Part shown: one piece after another, positions 8,076 to 16,653 of the stretch
Layout of the letters: each line of letters begins with the position of its first letter
Numbering within the stretch: position 1 is the stretch's first letter
Assembly (NCBI RefSeq): GCF_001513965.1
Contig: NZ_KQ948055.1
Span: forward strand, 1 to 48,428
Reading direction: 5' to 3'
Source: Streptomyces cellostaticus
GTDB taxonomy: Bacteria > Actinomycetota > Actinomycetes > Streptomycetales > Streptomycetaceae
Length of the DNA: 48,428 bases
The notes under the pieces: model-generated
Seen by the model: the letters and a program-made list of their open reading frames with translations, nothing else
What the model was told of the DNA's origin: nothing
Database searches by the model: none
Translations under genes and position numbers: made by a program

Positions 8076-8717
8076 CGGCGCTGCGCGTAACGTCAGTCGG
8101 TGCAGGTAGCGGTGGCGGGCATCGGACGACCGCAGACCCCATGCCAGCAGCATACCGGTGAACAGTGCCGTCACGTGGCCGACGGGAGTGACCCCCAGCG
8201 TGGTCAGGCCGCTCGTGATGTGCGGTGCGCGCACCGCGAGCGCGGCGAGCGCGATCCATCGGTGCCACCGCCTGGCCCCCGCTGCCACCACGGCGGCCAG
8301 GGCCGAGACGATCACGTAGGACGGGCCGACGTCCAGCGTCGCACGCAGCGCCGGGTCTGCTTGGCCCGCCGCGATCCGCGCTGCCAGGAGCCCTTCGCTC
8401 ACCAGTGTGCCGAGGACTTGGCCGGCCGCGATCAGCACGACCGCCCGCATGTTGCCGAAGCGGATGACGAGGAACGCCAGTATGGCCCCGGCGAGGGCGA
8501 TGCTGCGCAGACAGGCCCAGGGATCGGCGCCGAACAGGAAGGCGGAGGCGATGAGCGCCTCCACAGGATGATCATCCATATTGGCCAGGTTGGTCGATGC
8601 CCAGGCGTTCACCGCGTGATCAGCGCCGTACGTCAGGGACGACGCGGCGGCGAGCAGGGCGAAGCCCCAGGGCACAGGGGAAAGCCATCGGCGGGCGGAC
8701 GTCCGGGAGAGATCCAT
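7833..8717 (-). CDS. Rhomboid-like membrane protein, C-terminus replaced by IS256 antisense sequence
   Basis: The first 205 or so residues (8717 down to about 8095) contain six or so hydrophobic segments and resemble the actinobacterial rhomboid-like family: ASTNLANMDDHPVEALIASA, a GTLVSEGL stretch, DVGPSYVIVSALAAVV and VGHVTALFTGMLLAWGL. The classical rhomboid catalytic GxSG is not obvious (DVGPSY instead), so protease activity is doubtful. The last 80 or so residues are read from the antisense of the IS256 remnant, so the natural C-terminus is lost. ATG 8717 was chosen; GTG 8762 is an in-frame alternative. Confidence 0.65.
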   Translation of the reverse strand: MDLSRTSARRWLSPVPWGFALLAAASSLTYGADHAVNAWASTNLANMDDHPVEALIASAFLFGADPWACLRSIALAGAILAFLVIRFGNMRAVVLIAAGQVLGTLVSEGLLAARIAAGQADPALRATLDVGPSYVIVSALAAVVAAGARRWHRWIALAALAVRAPHITSGLTTLGVTPVGHVTALFTGMLLAWGLRSSDARHRYLHRLTLRAAPLQTELGALAPVAGPDAEDVAGAVHGHRHHHVDGTVCDLPVPDLDVDGVHEQDPGRRGRGGGSAIRPCRPCPPEVGKASRC

Positions 8718-8839
8718 GTGGCCGACCCTGGCAAAGGGTGCCCGCCCCGCGGATCTGGCCACGGAATGACCGGCTGATCTCTGTCCCTGGACAGAGGCGG
8801 ATGATCGCCCTCCCGGCTAGGGTCGGATGCGTGCGAGGC

Positions 8840-10036
8840 ATGATGGTGAGGCATGACGTGGCGTCCTTCGCCAGAGGACTGAAGCCGACTCAGCTGATCG
8901 GGCTGGATGTGCTTTTGGCCATGGTCCTGATGGCGTCGAACGTCTTGTGGTGGACGCTTGGCACGCACCGCACGGGCTGGCCGGCATGGCAGACCGTGCT
9001 GACGTGCTCGTTGGGCGTGGCCGTCGCCGTCCGGCGGCTGCTACCACTGCCTGCACTGGCGGTGGCGTCGGTGGTGATGGCCACCGACGGAGCGCTCAGC
9101 CTGACGGGGGTGCTGGCGACTGCCTTGTTGGTGTACGGGGTGGCGATCGCCCGACCTGTGCGTGTCGCGGCGTACGCGAGCGCGGTGGCAGGCGCCGCAC
9201 AACTCGCCTTGATGATCCCTATGCAGGGCATAACAGGGCACGACTACTGGGGGTGGCCGGGGATGAGCCAAAGCCTCATCGTCGAGGCCGCCGCCTGGGC
9301 GATCGGGTGGTCCACCAGACGGGGCCGCGCCTATTCCCAGGGCCTGGTCGAGCAGGCCGAGGAGCGGGCACGGCGCACGCTCGTCGAGGAACGCATACGC
9401 ATCGCCCGGGAGTTGCACGACGTCGTCGCGCACAGCCTGAGCGTCATCGCGGTGCAGGCGGGCGTCGGCCACCACGTGATCGGCAGCCGACCCGACCAGG
9501 CCGCGAAATCCCTCTGCGCGATCGAGACCACCAGCAGGGCCGCGCTGGGGGAGCTGCGCTCCCTGCTGGGTGTCCTGCGCGACGACGACGGCGCCGAATG
9601 GCTGCCCGGCGGCCTCGACGACCTCAGCACACTCATCGAACAGACCCGACGGGCCGGCGTGCAGGTCGAGTTGACGACCAGCGGTCACCCACACGCCTTG
9701 CCCCGAGGTCTGGACCGCGCCGCCTACCGCATCGTGCAGGAAGCCCTGACCAACGTCGTCAAGCACGCCCGCACCAGCCACGCCCGGGCGACGGTCGCCT
9801 ACGCGCCGGGCGAGGTCACTCTCACGGTCGTCGACGCCGGAGCCGGCAGCACGACCACCCCGATCACCGAGGGCCATGGCCTGACCGGCATGAAGGAACG
9901 CGCCGCCCTCTACGGCGGCGAGGTCCACGCCGGCCCGCTCTCCCCGCACGGCTTTCGCGTCACCGCCCGGCTGCCGTACGCCACGGACGAGCGAACAGCC
10001 CAGTTCCCCGTGGGCGCCGACCTGGAGGGTGCATGA
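8840..10036 (+). CDS. Two-component sensor histidine kinase (NarL/DesK type)
   Basis: A 398-residue membrane kinase. The N-terminal half has about five hydrophobic helices. HisKA_3 follows, with the phosphoacceptor His193 in IARELHDVVAHSLSVI, then a HATPase_c domain with the N-box (AYRIVQEALTNVVKHA) and the G-box (TEGHGLTGMKERAALYGG). It should autophosphorylate and pass phosphate to the regulator encoded next, whose start codon overlaps this stop (ATGA at 10033-10036). No extracytoplasmic sensor domain is visible, so the signal is likely sensed in or at the membrane. The start is uncertain among GTG 8831, ATG 8840 and ATG 8843. Confidence 0.9.
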   Translation: MMVRHDVASFARGLKPTQLIGLDVLLAMVLMASNVLWWTLGTHRTGWPAWQTVLTCSLGVAVAVRRLLPLPALAVASVVMATDGALSLTGVLATALLVYGVAIARPVRVAAYASAVAGAAQLALMIPMQGITGHDYWGWPGMSQSLIVEAAAWAIGWSTRRGRAYSQGLVEQAEERARRTLVEERIRIARELHDVVAHSLSVIAVQAGVGHHVIGSRPDQAAKSLCAIETTSRAALGELRSLLGVLRDDDGAEWLPGGLDDLSTLIEQTRRAGVQVELTTSGHPHALPRGLDRAAYRIVQEALTNVVKHARTSHARATVAYAPGEVTLTVVDAGAGSTTTPITEGHGLTGMKERAALYGGEVHAGPLSPHGFRVTARLPYATDERTAQFPVGADLEGA

Positions 10037-10701
10037 CAGTGCGGGTCGTCGTGGTGGACGACGAGACGCTGGTGCGTGCCGGGTTCCGGGTGCTGCTCGA
10101 GTCGGAAGAGGACCTCCAGGTCGTGGGTGAGGCGGCCGACGGGACCCAGGCGGTCAGGGTGATCCGCGAACAACGCCCCGACGTCGCCCTGATGGACATC
10201 CGGATGCCCGGGCTCAATGGCATCGAGGCCATCCGCGCGCTGCTCGGCGGCCCGTCTCCGGTGCCCGTCCACGTCCTGGTGCTCACCACCTTCGACCTGG
10301 ACGAGTACGTCTTCGAGGCGCTCCGCGCAGGCGCCGCGGGCTTCCTCCTGAAGGACACTCCACCCGCTCGCTTGATCGACGCCGTGCGGGTGATCGCCAC
10401 CGGGGAGTCGCTGCTGTCACCCGGCGTCACCCGCAAGCTCATCGAGACCTACGTCCGCCGCCCCGGCTACCCCGGCCCGGTCACCCGCACCCTGGACGGT
10501 GTGACCGGCCGCGAGCGGGACGTGCTGGGCCTGATCGCACGTGGCCTGTCCAACCACGAGATCGCGGCCGAGCTGTATCTGACCGTCGGCACGGTCAAGA
10601 CCCACGTCAGCCACCTGCTGACGAAGCTGGGTGCCAGGGACCGGGCCCAACTCGTCATCGCCGCCTACGAAAGCGGACTGGCAGGGCCCGCACGTCGTTG
10701 A
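10033..10701 (+). CDS. LuxR/NarL-family response regulator
   Basis: A 222-residue regulator. The receiver domain has the acidic pair VVDDE near residue 10, phosphoacceptor Asp55 (VALMDIRMPG), a Thr in VLTTFD and Lys in LLKDTP. A LuxR-type HTH occupies about residues 157-215 (LTGRERDVL-like VTGRERDVLGLIARGLSNHE, then GTVKTHVSHLLTKLGARDR). It is translationally coupled to the kinase gene by a 4-base overlap, so the two form one system. Target genes cannot be told from sequence. Confidence 0.95.
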   Translation: MTVRVVVVDDETLVRAGFRVLLESEEDLQVVGEAADGTQAVRVIREQRPDVALMDIRMPGLNGIEAIRALLGGPSPVPVHVLVLTTFDLDEYVFEALRAGAAGFLLKDTPPARLIDAVRVIATGESLLSPGVTRKLIETYVRRPGYPGPVTRTLDGVTGRERDVLGLIARGLSNHEIAAELYLTVGTVKTHVSHLLTKLGARDRAQLVIAAYESGLAGPARR

Positions 10702-11006
10702 AGCAGGACGAGCAGGACCCAGTTGTGGGGCAGGAGGTTCACGCCTCGGCCGGTGCGATCCACGCGGGGCACGACACAGCCCAGCCACCCGCGGATGGGT
10801 CAATCGGCTTGACGCCCGTCCTGGCGAGCCGGACGTACCCCACCCCGACGCCCTCGAGTTGGCTTCGCAACCCTCGTGCTGCACCGGAGGTCCTGCTTTC
10901 ATGCGCCCACCCGGCCAAGATCCCCCGACCAGGGATCCCGTTCGATCAGAACGGTCCTCATGATCGATAGGGCAACGGCGTCTTAGGAGCGCCTGACGGC
11001 CCGTCG
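10702..11006. other. Intergenic stretch without recognisable gene
   Basis: About 300 bases between the response regulator and an IS5 fragment. Open frames exist but none has a credible start or family resemblance. It is probably scar sequence from the IS insertion and deletion next to it. Confidence 0.5.
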
Positions 11007-11624
11007 ACAGTCGGCGTCCGGCTCGGCGTCTTCGCCAAACTCAAGCAGATCGCACTGGAGTCCTACGGCCGGATCGTCGGCCTCGTACTCGACCAGATCG
11101 CCGTCGACGGCTCTATCACCAAAGCCCCCGGCGGCGGCGAGGTCGCAGGACGGTCGCCGGTCGATCGCGGTAAACAGGGCCTGAAGCGCTCGGGCATGAC
11201 GGACGGCTATGGAATCCCGCTGGGTCGCGTGCTGGCCGGAGCGAACCGTCACGACTCCCCGCTGCTCGCCCCGACCCTGGACCGCCTGGACGATCTGGGA
11301 CCGCTGCCCGGCGACATCACCGTGCACCTGGACGCCGGCTACGACTCAGACAAGACCCGCGCCCTGCTCGACGAACGTGGCCTGCTCGGCCGCATCGCGC
11401 GCAAGGGCGAGAAGGCGCCGATCCAGGCAAGTCAGAGGTGGCACGTCGAACGCACCCACACCTGGCAGAACGCCTTCCACCGCCTCGCCCGCTGCTACGA
11501 GCGCCGCGCCACCGTCATCGATGCGTTCTTCGACCTCACCGACACCATCATCACGGTACGTAGCCTGATCCGTCGGGCATGGGCGACCCACCGATGGGAC
11601 GGACGCCCGAACCGCCGCCCGTGA
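11007..11624 (+). pseudogene. IS5-family transposase, 5'-truncated
   Basis: In-frame reading from about 11007 gives LALESYGRIVGL-type sequence and VAVDG-like DQIAVDGSITKAPGGGE, then SPVDRGKQGLKRS, HLDAGYDSDKTR, RWHVERTHTWQNAFHRL and a natural end at RWDGRPNRRP. These are the second half of an IS5-group DDE transposase, including the second Asp and the final Glu. The N-terminal DNA-binding half is absent, so it is inactive. Confidence 0.85.
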
Positions 11625-11752
11625 CCAGACGCCAACTCTTGGGCGAAACCGACCATCAGACCGCCCGATGCGATCGCGGCATCGCTCCGACTCGGCGGTG
11701 TTCCCGGCCCTGACATCGGGCCGGCTTCCGTCCTTGCCCGGGGCGGTGCCAC

Positions 11753-11772
11753 CCTGGCAAAACCTTGCCAGG
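11753..11772 (-). terminator. Hairpin terminator after the TetR gene
   Basis: CCTGGCAA-AACC-TTGCCAGG is a perfect 8-bp stem with a four-base loop. It starts five bases past the TetR stop codon in the minus direction. Confidence 0.7.
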
Positions 11773-11777
11773 ACCGC

Positions 11778-12338
11778 TCACTGGTTCAGGAGTTCAGCGA
11801 AGCGGTCGAGCGCACGATCGGTGCGGTGGCGGTCGCCGGTAGCTGTGAGATCGAACAGCAAACCCCGGACAACGGCCATGACCAACGTGGACGTGACGGT
11901 GTCGTCAGGACCGGTGGAGACGTCGCGGAATGTGGCACCGACAGTGTCGAACCAGTCCGTGATCGCCTCGCCCTGGTCGGGGTAGTTCTCGGGGTGGACC
12001 AGGCCGTCGGCGTGCACCTCGAAGAACAGCCGGACGAACGGGGCACGTTCGTCTGCGCTGATCCACTCCCAGATGCCACGCAGCCGCTCCTGCACGGAGC
12101 CCGTCTTTGGCGGAATGTGCTCGGCCAGGCGGACCGCACCTCGGCGACGGGCCTCGGCGAGGACCGCCGCGACCAACTCCTGTTTGCTGCCGAAGTCGTA
12201 GAGCAGCATCCGTGGGCTGGTGTCGAGGGCCTCGGCCAGTGGCCGCAGGCTCAGCCCGGCCAAGCCGTGCGCCAGCACATAGTCGGTCGCCTGCGCCAGC
12301 GTGCGCTCGCGACGGGCGGGATCAGCGGGTCGCCCCAC
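11778..12338 (-). CDS. TetR-family transcriptional repressor
   Basis: A 186-residue regulator. The N-terminal HTH (about residues 10-55) reads LSLRPLAEALDTSPRMLLYD-FGSKQEL, typical of TetR proteins. The C-terminal helical domain would bind a small ligand. The start is GTG 12338, with GAGAGGAGA eight bases upstream. A longer frame to 12377 lacks a site and would enter the operator. The gene is divergent from the patatin-like gene, and an inverted repeat lies in the 85-base gap, so it probably represses both itself and the lipase gene. Confidence 0.9.
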   Translation of the reverse strand: MGRPADPARRERTLAQATDYVLAHGLAGLSLRPLAEALDTSPRMLLYDFGSKQELVAAVLAEARRRGAVRLAEHIPPKTGSVQERLRGIWEWISADERAPFVRLFFEVHADGLVHPENYPDQGEAITDWFDTVGATFRDVSTGPDDTVTSTLVMAVVRGLLFDLTATGDRHRTDRALDRFAELLNQ

Positions 12339-12365
12339 GGTGGATCTCCTCTCAGCAACTCGGAG

Positions 12366-12405
12366 TTGAAACAGCATTAGCGAGTATATGGTACGACTGT
12401 TTCAA
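12366..12405. promoter_or_regulatory. Likely TetR operator between tetR and the patatin gene
   Basis: TTGAAACAG (12366-12374) and CTGTTTCAA (12397-12405) are perfect 9-bp inverted arms separated by 22 bases in the divergent intergenic gap. The AT-rich centre may hold promoter elements for one or both genes. Confidence 0.6.
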
Positions 12406-12423
12406 TAACGAGGGGAGACCACC

Positions 12424-13272
12424 ATGCACACCTTCGACCGAGCACTCGTCCTGGGTCCTGGGAGTCACGTCGGCACCGCCTGGATGGCAGGGCTGGCCTA
12501 CGGATTGCGCCGCGATGGTGTGGAACTGGGCGAAGCCGACCTGATCGTCGGGACGTCGGCCGGCGCGATCGTCGCAGCGCTACTCGCCACCGGCCAGGAC
12601 CCGGGGCGGCTCGCGACGTCGGCCCGCCAGCCAGCTCACCGGCTCAAGGTGGACCCCAGCCGGATGGGCGAGGTGTTCGCCGTACTCGGCGACCGCAGCC
12701 TGGAACCCGGCGAGGCCAGGCGTCGCGTCGGCCGGCTCGCGCTCGACAGCACCGACCTCCAGGCCGAGGAGGCGCTGATCGCGGGGCGCGCCGCCTTGAT
12801 CGGTGCGGACGCGTGGCCGGAGCGGCGACTGCTGATCACCGCCGTGGACGCAACCACCGGTGAGCCCGTGGTGTGGGACCGCGACAGCGGCGTGCCGTTG
12901 GTGCACGCGGTGGCAGCGAGTAGCGCCTTCCCCGGGGCCGCGCCACCCGTTGCCATCGACGGCCGGCGGTACATGGACGGTGCGCTGCGTGCGGGCCCCA
13001 ACGCCGATCTCGCTGTTGGAGCCCGCACGCTGGTCGTGGTCGAGCCGATGGCCCACCTGTTTCCCCGGGAGCCACTCAACCAGCAGTTGGCGGCCGTGGG
13101 GGCAGGCACCGTGGTGACCATCGGCCCCGATCCGGCCTCGGTGCGCGCCTTCGGCTCGGACATGGGCGACCTGGCAGCCTGGGAACCGGCCTACCAAGCG
13201 GGTCTTCGCCAGGCAGGCGACGTCGGCGCGCAACTCAGCTCCATGTGGAGGGCAGAAGCCGACGCGGGCTGA
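12424..13272 (+). CDS. Patatin-like phospholipase
   Basis: A 282-residue serine lipid acyl hydrolase. The oxyanion region is GPGSHVGTAW near residue 11, the nucleophile is Ser45 in VGTSAG (GxSxG), and the dyad partner is Asp185 in YMDGAL (DG motif). No signal peptide is seen, so it acts inside the cell on phospholipids or lipid-like compounds. ATG 12424 follows AGGGGAG seven bases upstream. It is divergent from a TetR gene with a shared operator-like palindrome, suggesting ligand-induced expression. Confidence 0.9.
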   Translation: MHTFDRALVLGPGSHVGTAWMAGLAYGLRRDGVELGEADLIVGTSAGAIVAALLATGQDPGRLATSARQPAHRLKVDPSRMGEVFAVLGDRSLEPGEARRRVGRLALDSTDLQAEEALIAGRAALIGADAWPERRLLITAVDATTGEPVVWDRDSGVPLVHAVAASSAFPGAAPPVAIDGRRYMDGALRAGPNADLAVGARTLVVVEPMAHLFPREPLNQQLAAVGAGTVVTIGPDPASVRAFGSDMGDLAAWEPAYQAGLRQAGDVGAQLSSMWRAEADAG

Positions 13273-13510
13273 CCGCTGATCAGGTCGGTGATGTGTGGGC
13301 GCTGGCAGTCCACCGGAGGGGTCGCCGCGTAGGCCGACCCCTCCCGCAGCACAGGCGCAGGTCTCCCCGGTGATCACAGAGCGTCGCAACTCGGTGATCA
13401 CCAAGACCTGTGCCTGTCTTACTTCCGAGGTGGCCCCACCACGCCTATCTGCGCCACCACTTAGTGTGCGGCGCCGACTGTGTCAGAGTCGCACAGGCAG
13501 CCTGGACGGC

Positions 13511-13906
13511 TCAGTGGTCGCCCGTGTGCGGGCGCACGGGGCGTGGCAGTGGCTGATGCCAGTCGCCCAGCGTCGTGAGGAGAAACTGGCGGGCGAGAGA
13601 ACGAATGTCGTCCCACGCCGAATCTGTGGCCAGAGCGCTGTCCCAGGGGCCGGCGCGGCGGGTGACGTCGATCTCGCCGATGCGACGGCCGATGGCCCGA
13701 AGATGACACTGATCCTCAGGCTCGAAGGCTCCGCGCTCCGCGAGCCCTTCGGACACGCGGCACATGAGCTCCACCTCTTCAACGACGTCCTTCGTCTCCA
13801 GCTCGCGCTCGCCCAGCCAGGCAAGTTGATCTTGGGTGTCGGCCGCTAGGAGGGCCGTAATGCGCAGCGTCCAGGTGCGCAGGTTCGCGTCGCCGAGATG
13901 GTTCAT
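13511..13906 (-). CDS. Hypothetical protein
   Basis: A 131-residue soluble protein that I do not recognise. It begins MNHLGDANLRTWTLRI, has a charged helical middle (ERELETKDVVEEVELMCRVS) and no membrane segment. The longer upstream frame to 14128 reads like non-coding Arg/Pro-rich sequence, so ATG 13906 was preferred even though no ribosome site is clear. It may be transcribed together with the minus-strand gene at 14125-14637. Confidence 0.5.
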   Translation of the reverse strand: MNHLGDANLRTWTLRITALLAADTQDQLAWLGERELETKDVVEEVELMCRVSEGLAERGAFEPEDQCHLRAIGRRIGEIDVTRRAGPWDSALATDSAWDDIRSLARQFLLTTLGDWHQPLPRPVRPHTGDH

Positions 13907-14124
13907 GCATGCATGATCGCACCCAGCTCCCGCAATCGTGTTCGGGTGTCCGGAGGGCGGCAACGGCCTGCGTGGCGGTCGCGGAGGGTTGAAGCGGAAT
14001 GAGTACTGCTGCAATCGAACAGTGCCAGACGGCAGCGCCTCCCGTAGTCGTGAACATCTGCTGTCCGTTCTCAGGTTCTGGCTCGCTTTCCGTGAACCGG
14101 TCACGGTGAGACATGCGACGTAGC

Positions 14125-14637
14125 TCAAAGGCCGTGGTTCTGGTGCGCTTCTGTGGCGAGAAAGTCTCGCGCCGCGGAGGTGACCCGGTCGCGAATGTGC
14201 TGCTGGTCCGGAGGTTGATCGTTCGGCAGGTAGAGCCCTCTCGCCAGATCAGCGATGGGTTGCAGCGCGTCGGGGTAGTCGAGTTCGGCTGCAGCTTCCT
14301 CATAGATCAGCTTCGCTCCGTGCACCGGATCGAGTTGGCACGCCACGATCTGGCCGGCCCACCACTGGGCCGCGGTCCATCGCGCCTTGGCAAGATCTTC
14401 CGAGGTCAGCGGCAGCAGACCCAACTCTTCCAGCACAAGGTCGAACAGCTCGCGGGCCTGGGGATACTCACCACGCGCGAGGCCAGCCAGCAGGGGAAGC
14501 GAGGGAGCCTCGATGTCGGCCATCAGGGCGTCCAGGCCCAACTGGACCAGGTAAGCGTCCGAGGGGCGCTGCCAGGGTTCCATGGCCAAGTTGGCAGCGG
14601 CCATGCGGATCAGGCTGATCGCTACTACTGCGTCCAC
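14125..14637 (-). CDS. Conserved hypothetical protein
   Basis: A 170-residue, all-helical, acidic soluble protein (AISLIRMAAANLAMEPWQRP at the start, then LVQLGLDALMADIEAPSLPL). It resembles uncharacterised Streptomyces proteins of similar size, but I know no function. Start GTG 14637 is preceded by GAGAAGG about eight bases upstream. An ISL3 fragment ends shortly upstream of it, so its native promoter may be lost. Confidence 0.6.
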   Translation of the reverse strand: MDAVVAISLIRMAAANLAMEPWQRPSDAYLVQLGLDALMADIEAPSLPLLAGLARGEYPQARELFDLVLEELGLLPLTSEDLAKARWTAAQWWAGQIVACQLDPVHGAKLIYEEAAAELDYPDALQPIADLARGLYLPNDQPPDQQHIRDRVTSAARDFLATEAHQNHGL

Positions 14638-14694
14638 GCTGTCGCCTTCTCATCATCTTTCCGTAGAGGGAAGTCCTATCACCGAGAGCCGGTG

Positions 14695-15024
14695 TCAGGT
14701 GGCCAGCAATACGCGCTTGCGTAGCAGGCTGAAACCGGCTCGGCCGAACATCTGGCGCTTGAGCATCTTGATCCTGTTGACGTGTCCTTCGACGACGCCG
14801 GAGTTCCAGGGCAGGGTCAGGCCGGCGATGACGGCGTCGCGGTCTCGATCGATGCCGGCTGCGAGAGTGTGGAGACTGGGAAGGTCGTCCTGGCGGACGG
14901 CGTCGAGCCACTGCGGGAGTCGTTTCCCCTGCCGCTCGGTGAGCATCTGGGCGAAGGACGGGACGTGAGCGGTCAGGGCGTCGAGTTCAGGGCAGTTGGC
15001 CAGTATGGCCTTGAGCCGGAGCTG
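14695..15024 (-). pseudogene. ISL3-family transposase, C-terminal fragment
   Basis: The minus strand reads LKAILANCPELDALTAHV through RQDDLPSLHTLAAGIDRDRD, then GLTLPWNSGVVEGHVNRIK and MFGRAGFSLLRKRVLLAT followed by a natural stop. This is the conserved ISL3 C-terminus, including the final catalytic Glu in VVEGHVN. Everything upstream of about 15025 is missing. Its break point coincides with the truncated start of the recombinase-like gene on the other strand. Confidence 0.85.
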
Positions 15025-15030
15025 GTGGCC

Positions 15031-15855
15031 CTGCAGTTCCTCGCCTGGCTCGACGAGCACGGCCTCGACCTGGGCGAACTTCGACAAGACGGCCTCGACC
15101 GCTGGCTGGACGCGGGCAACACCCGCACCTACTCGATCCGCTATTTCCTGTCCTGGACCGCCAGCCGCGGTCTTACCGGGAAGCTCATGGTCCCCTCCAT
15201 CCCGCGTCAGCAGCCCAGCCAGCTGATGGACGAAGAAGGCCGCTGGAAGCTGCTGAAACGGTGTCTGACCGACTCCAGCATGGCCCTGGACACCCGGGCC
15301 GCAGGCGCACTGATCCTGCTCTTCGGCCTGCATGCCTCCCACGTCCGGCACCTCACCGCGACCCAACTCACCCGCCGCGACGGCAACAGCTACCTCGCCG
15401 TCGACCGGCACCCGATCCTGCTGCCGCCCCGGCTCGCCAGTCTCCTTCACCAGCTGGCCGAAGCACCCCACACCCGGGCTGCTCTCACGCGCACCAACCG
15501 CGGCGAGCCCTGGCTCTTCCCCGGCCTCGTCCCCGGCCGCCCCACCTCGCAGACCGGCCTCAGCTCGAAACTCCTGCCCCACGGCATCGACACCCGACCG
15601 GCCCGGAACGCGGCCTTGGTCGCGCTCGCAGGCGACCTGCCCGCACCAGTCCTCGCCAGCATCCTCGGCCTCCATCCCAACACCGCCGTCCGCTGGTCAG
15701 GCTTCGCCAAGACCTCCTGGGCCGACTACCTCGCAGCCGGAGCCCACGACATGCGGCGGCATCCGAGCAAGAATGTCCAGGACGGAGTCGCCCGTCTCCT
15801 TCAAGCAGAAACCCGCAGGACAACTGCCACTGACTCCGAGACCATCGGCCAATGA
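15031..15855 (+). pseudogene. Tyrosine-recombinase-like protein, 5'-truncated
   Basis: The frame from about 15031 reads LQFLAWLDEHGLDLGELRQD, then TRTYSIRYFLSWTASRGL, a core region ALILLFGLHASHVRHLTATQ, and near the C-terminus ARNAALVALAGDLPAPVLAS with ILGLHPNTAVRWSGFAKTSW. This resembles Streptomyces integrase/XerD-like proteins with an N-terminal SAM-like domain and a catalytic core. A clear RHRY set is not visible, so activity is uncertain. The 5' end is replaced by the ISL3 fragment. Its stop overlaps the start of the next gene by four bases (ATGA 15852-15855). Confidence 0.6.
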
Positions 15856-16640
15856 CCACAGAACCGCATCTGCTGTCCCTCCGCATCGTCGTGCCACCGC
15901 TGGGAAGCCGACACGGCACCGTGGAATGCCGACCGATCATCAACGGACGAGACATCCTGGCCGACGTGTTCGACAAGGGGCCGGCAGATGACCCTCGGTA
16001 TCTGTTGGCGCCGGATTCGCCGCTTCACGCGACAGACACCCCCCGCGAGGTTCGGCTTGCCGAGGCCGAGTGCACGGAAGGATGCTGCGGCGCTGTCTAC
16101 GTGACCATCAGGCGCGAGGGACAACACGTGATCTGGAGCGGCTGGCGCAACCCGGATGAGGACGATATCGACCTCCCAGAGCTTCGATTCGACGTCAATC
16201 AGTACGACGTGGAGATCCGCCGGGCCTCGACCGACCACAGCTGGGAGTGGCCGGCCCGAACAGTCGCCAGGCTGCTGGAGCAACGGCTCCGGGAGCGTGT
16301 CGGCTGGCTGACGACCTGGGAATGCGAACTGGGAGCCGTTTCAGCTTGGCACTGGGAACCTGACCAGATCAGTGTCTTCCTGTTCCATCCCGGCCGTTCC
16401 GCGATCAGAGAAGACCATCCCTGGCTGCAGTTCAGGATGATCCTTCCGGTTTCCGGAGACGACCCGGGTGACCAAGCAGAGTGCCTTGAGGCGCGTTTCA
16501 CGGCCGAAGACCCCCGCGAGGTCGCCGAGGTTTGCGGCGGCTCAAAGGAGTTCGCCGATCAGCTCGGCTACCCCTGGCCAGGCCCGCGACGCCGAGCACG
16601 AAGCGCGGTTGAGGCGAGGATTACGACACGCCAGGAATAA
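15852..16640 (+). CDS. Conserved hypothetical protein
   Basis: A 262-residue soluble acidic protein that begins LSLRIVVPPLG-type strands, with CTEGCCGAVYVTI and Trp-rich segments (HSWEWPARTVARLLEQRL, GAVSAWHWEPDQISVFLF). It looks like an uncharacterised Streptomyces family. The CTEGCCG cluster could bind metal. It overlaps the stop of the recombinase-like frame by four bases, so translation was once coupled to that gene. It is cut off downstream by a Tn3 fragment starting ten bases after its stop. Confidence 0.65.
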   Translation: MTTEPHLLSLRIVVPPLGSRHGTVECRPIINGRDILADVFDKGPADDPRYLLAPDSPLHATDTPREVRLAEAECTEGCCGAVYVTIRREGQHVIWSGWRNPDEDDIDLPELRFDVNQYDVEIRRASTDHSWEWPARTVARLLEQRLRERVGWLTTWECELGAVSAWHWEPDQISVFLFHPGRSAIREDHPWLQFRMILPVSGDDPGDQAECLEARFTAEDPREVAEVCGGSKEFADQLGYPWPGPRRRARSAVEARITTRQE

Positions 16641-16653
16641 GTGATCTCTGCCA

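Noticed and set aside
8947..10701. 584-residue plus-strand frame
   Set aside because: Only its last 222 residues are a real gene (the response regulator from ATG 10033). The rest is an out-of-frame reading of the kinase gene.
14782..15030. 5' extension of the recombinase-like frame
   Set aside because: This part is the antisense of the ISL3 transposase fragment, so it is not the recombinase's own N-terminus.
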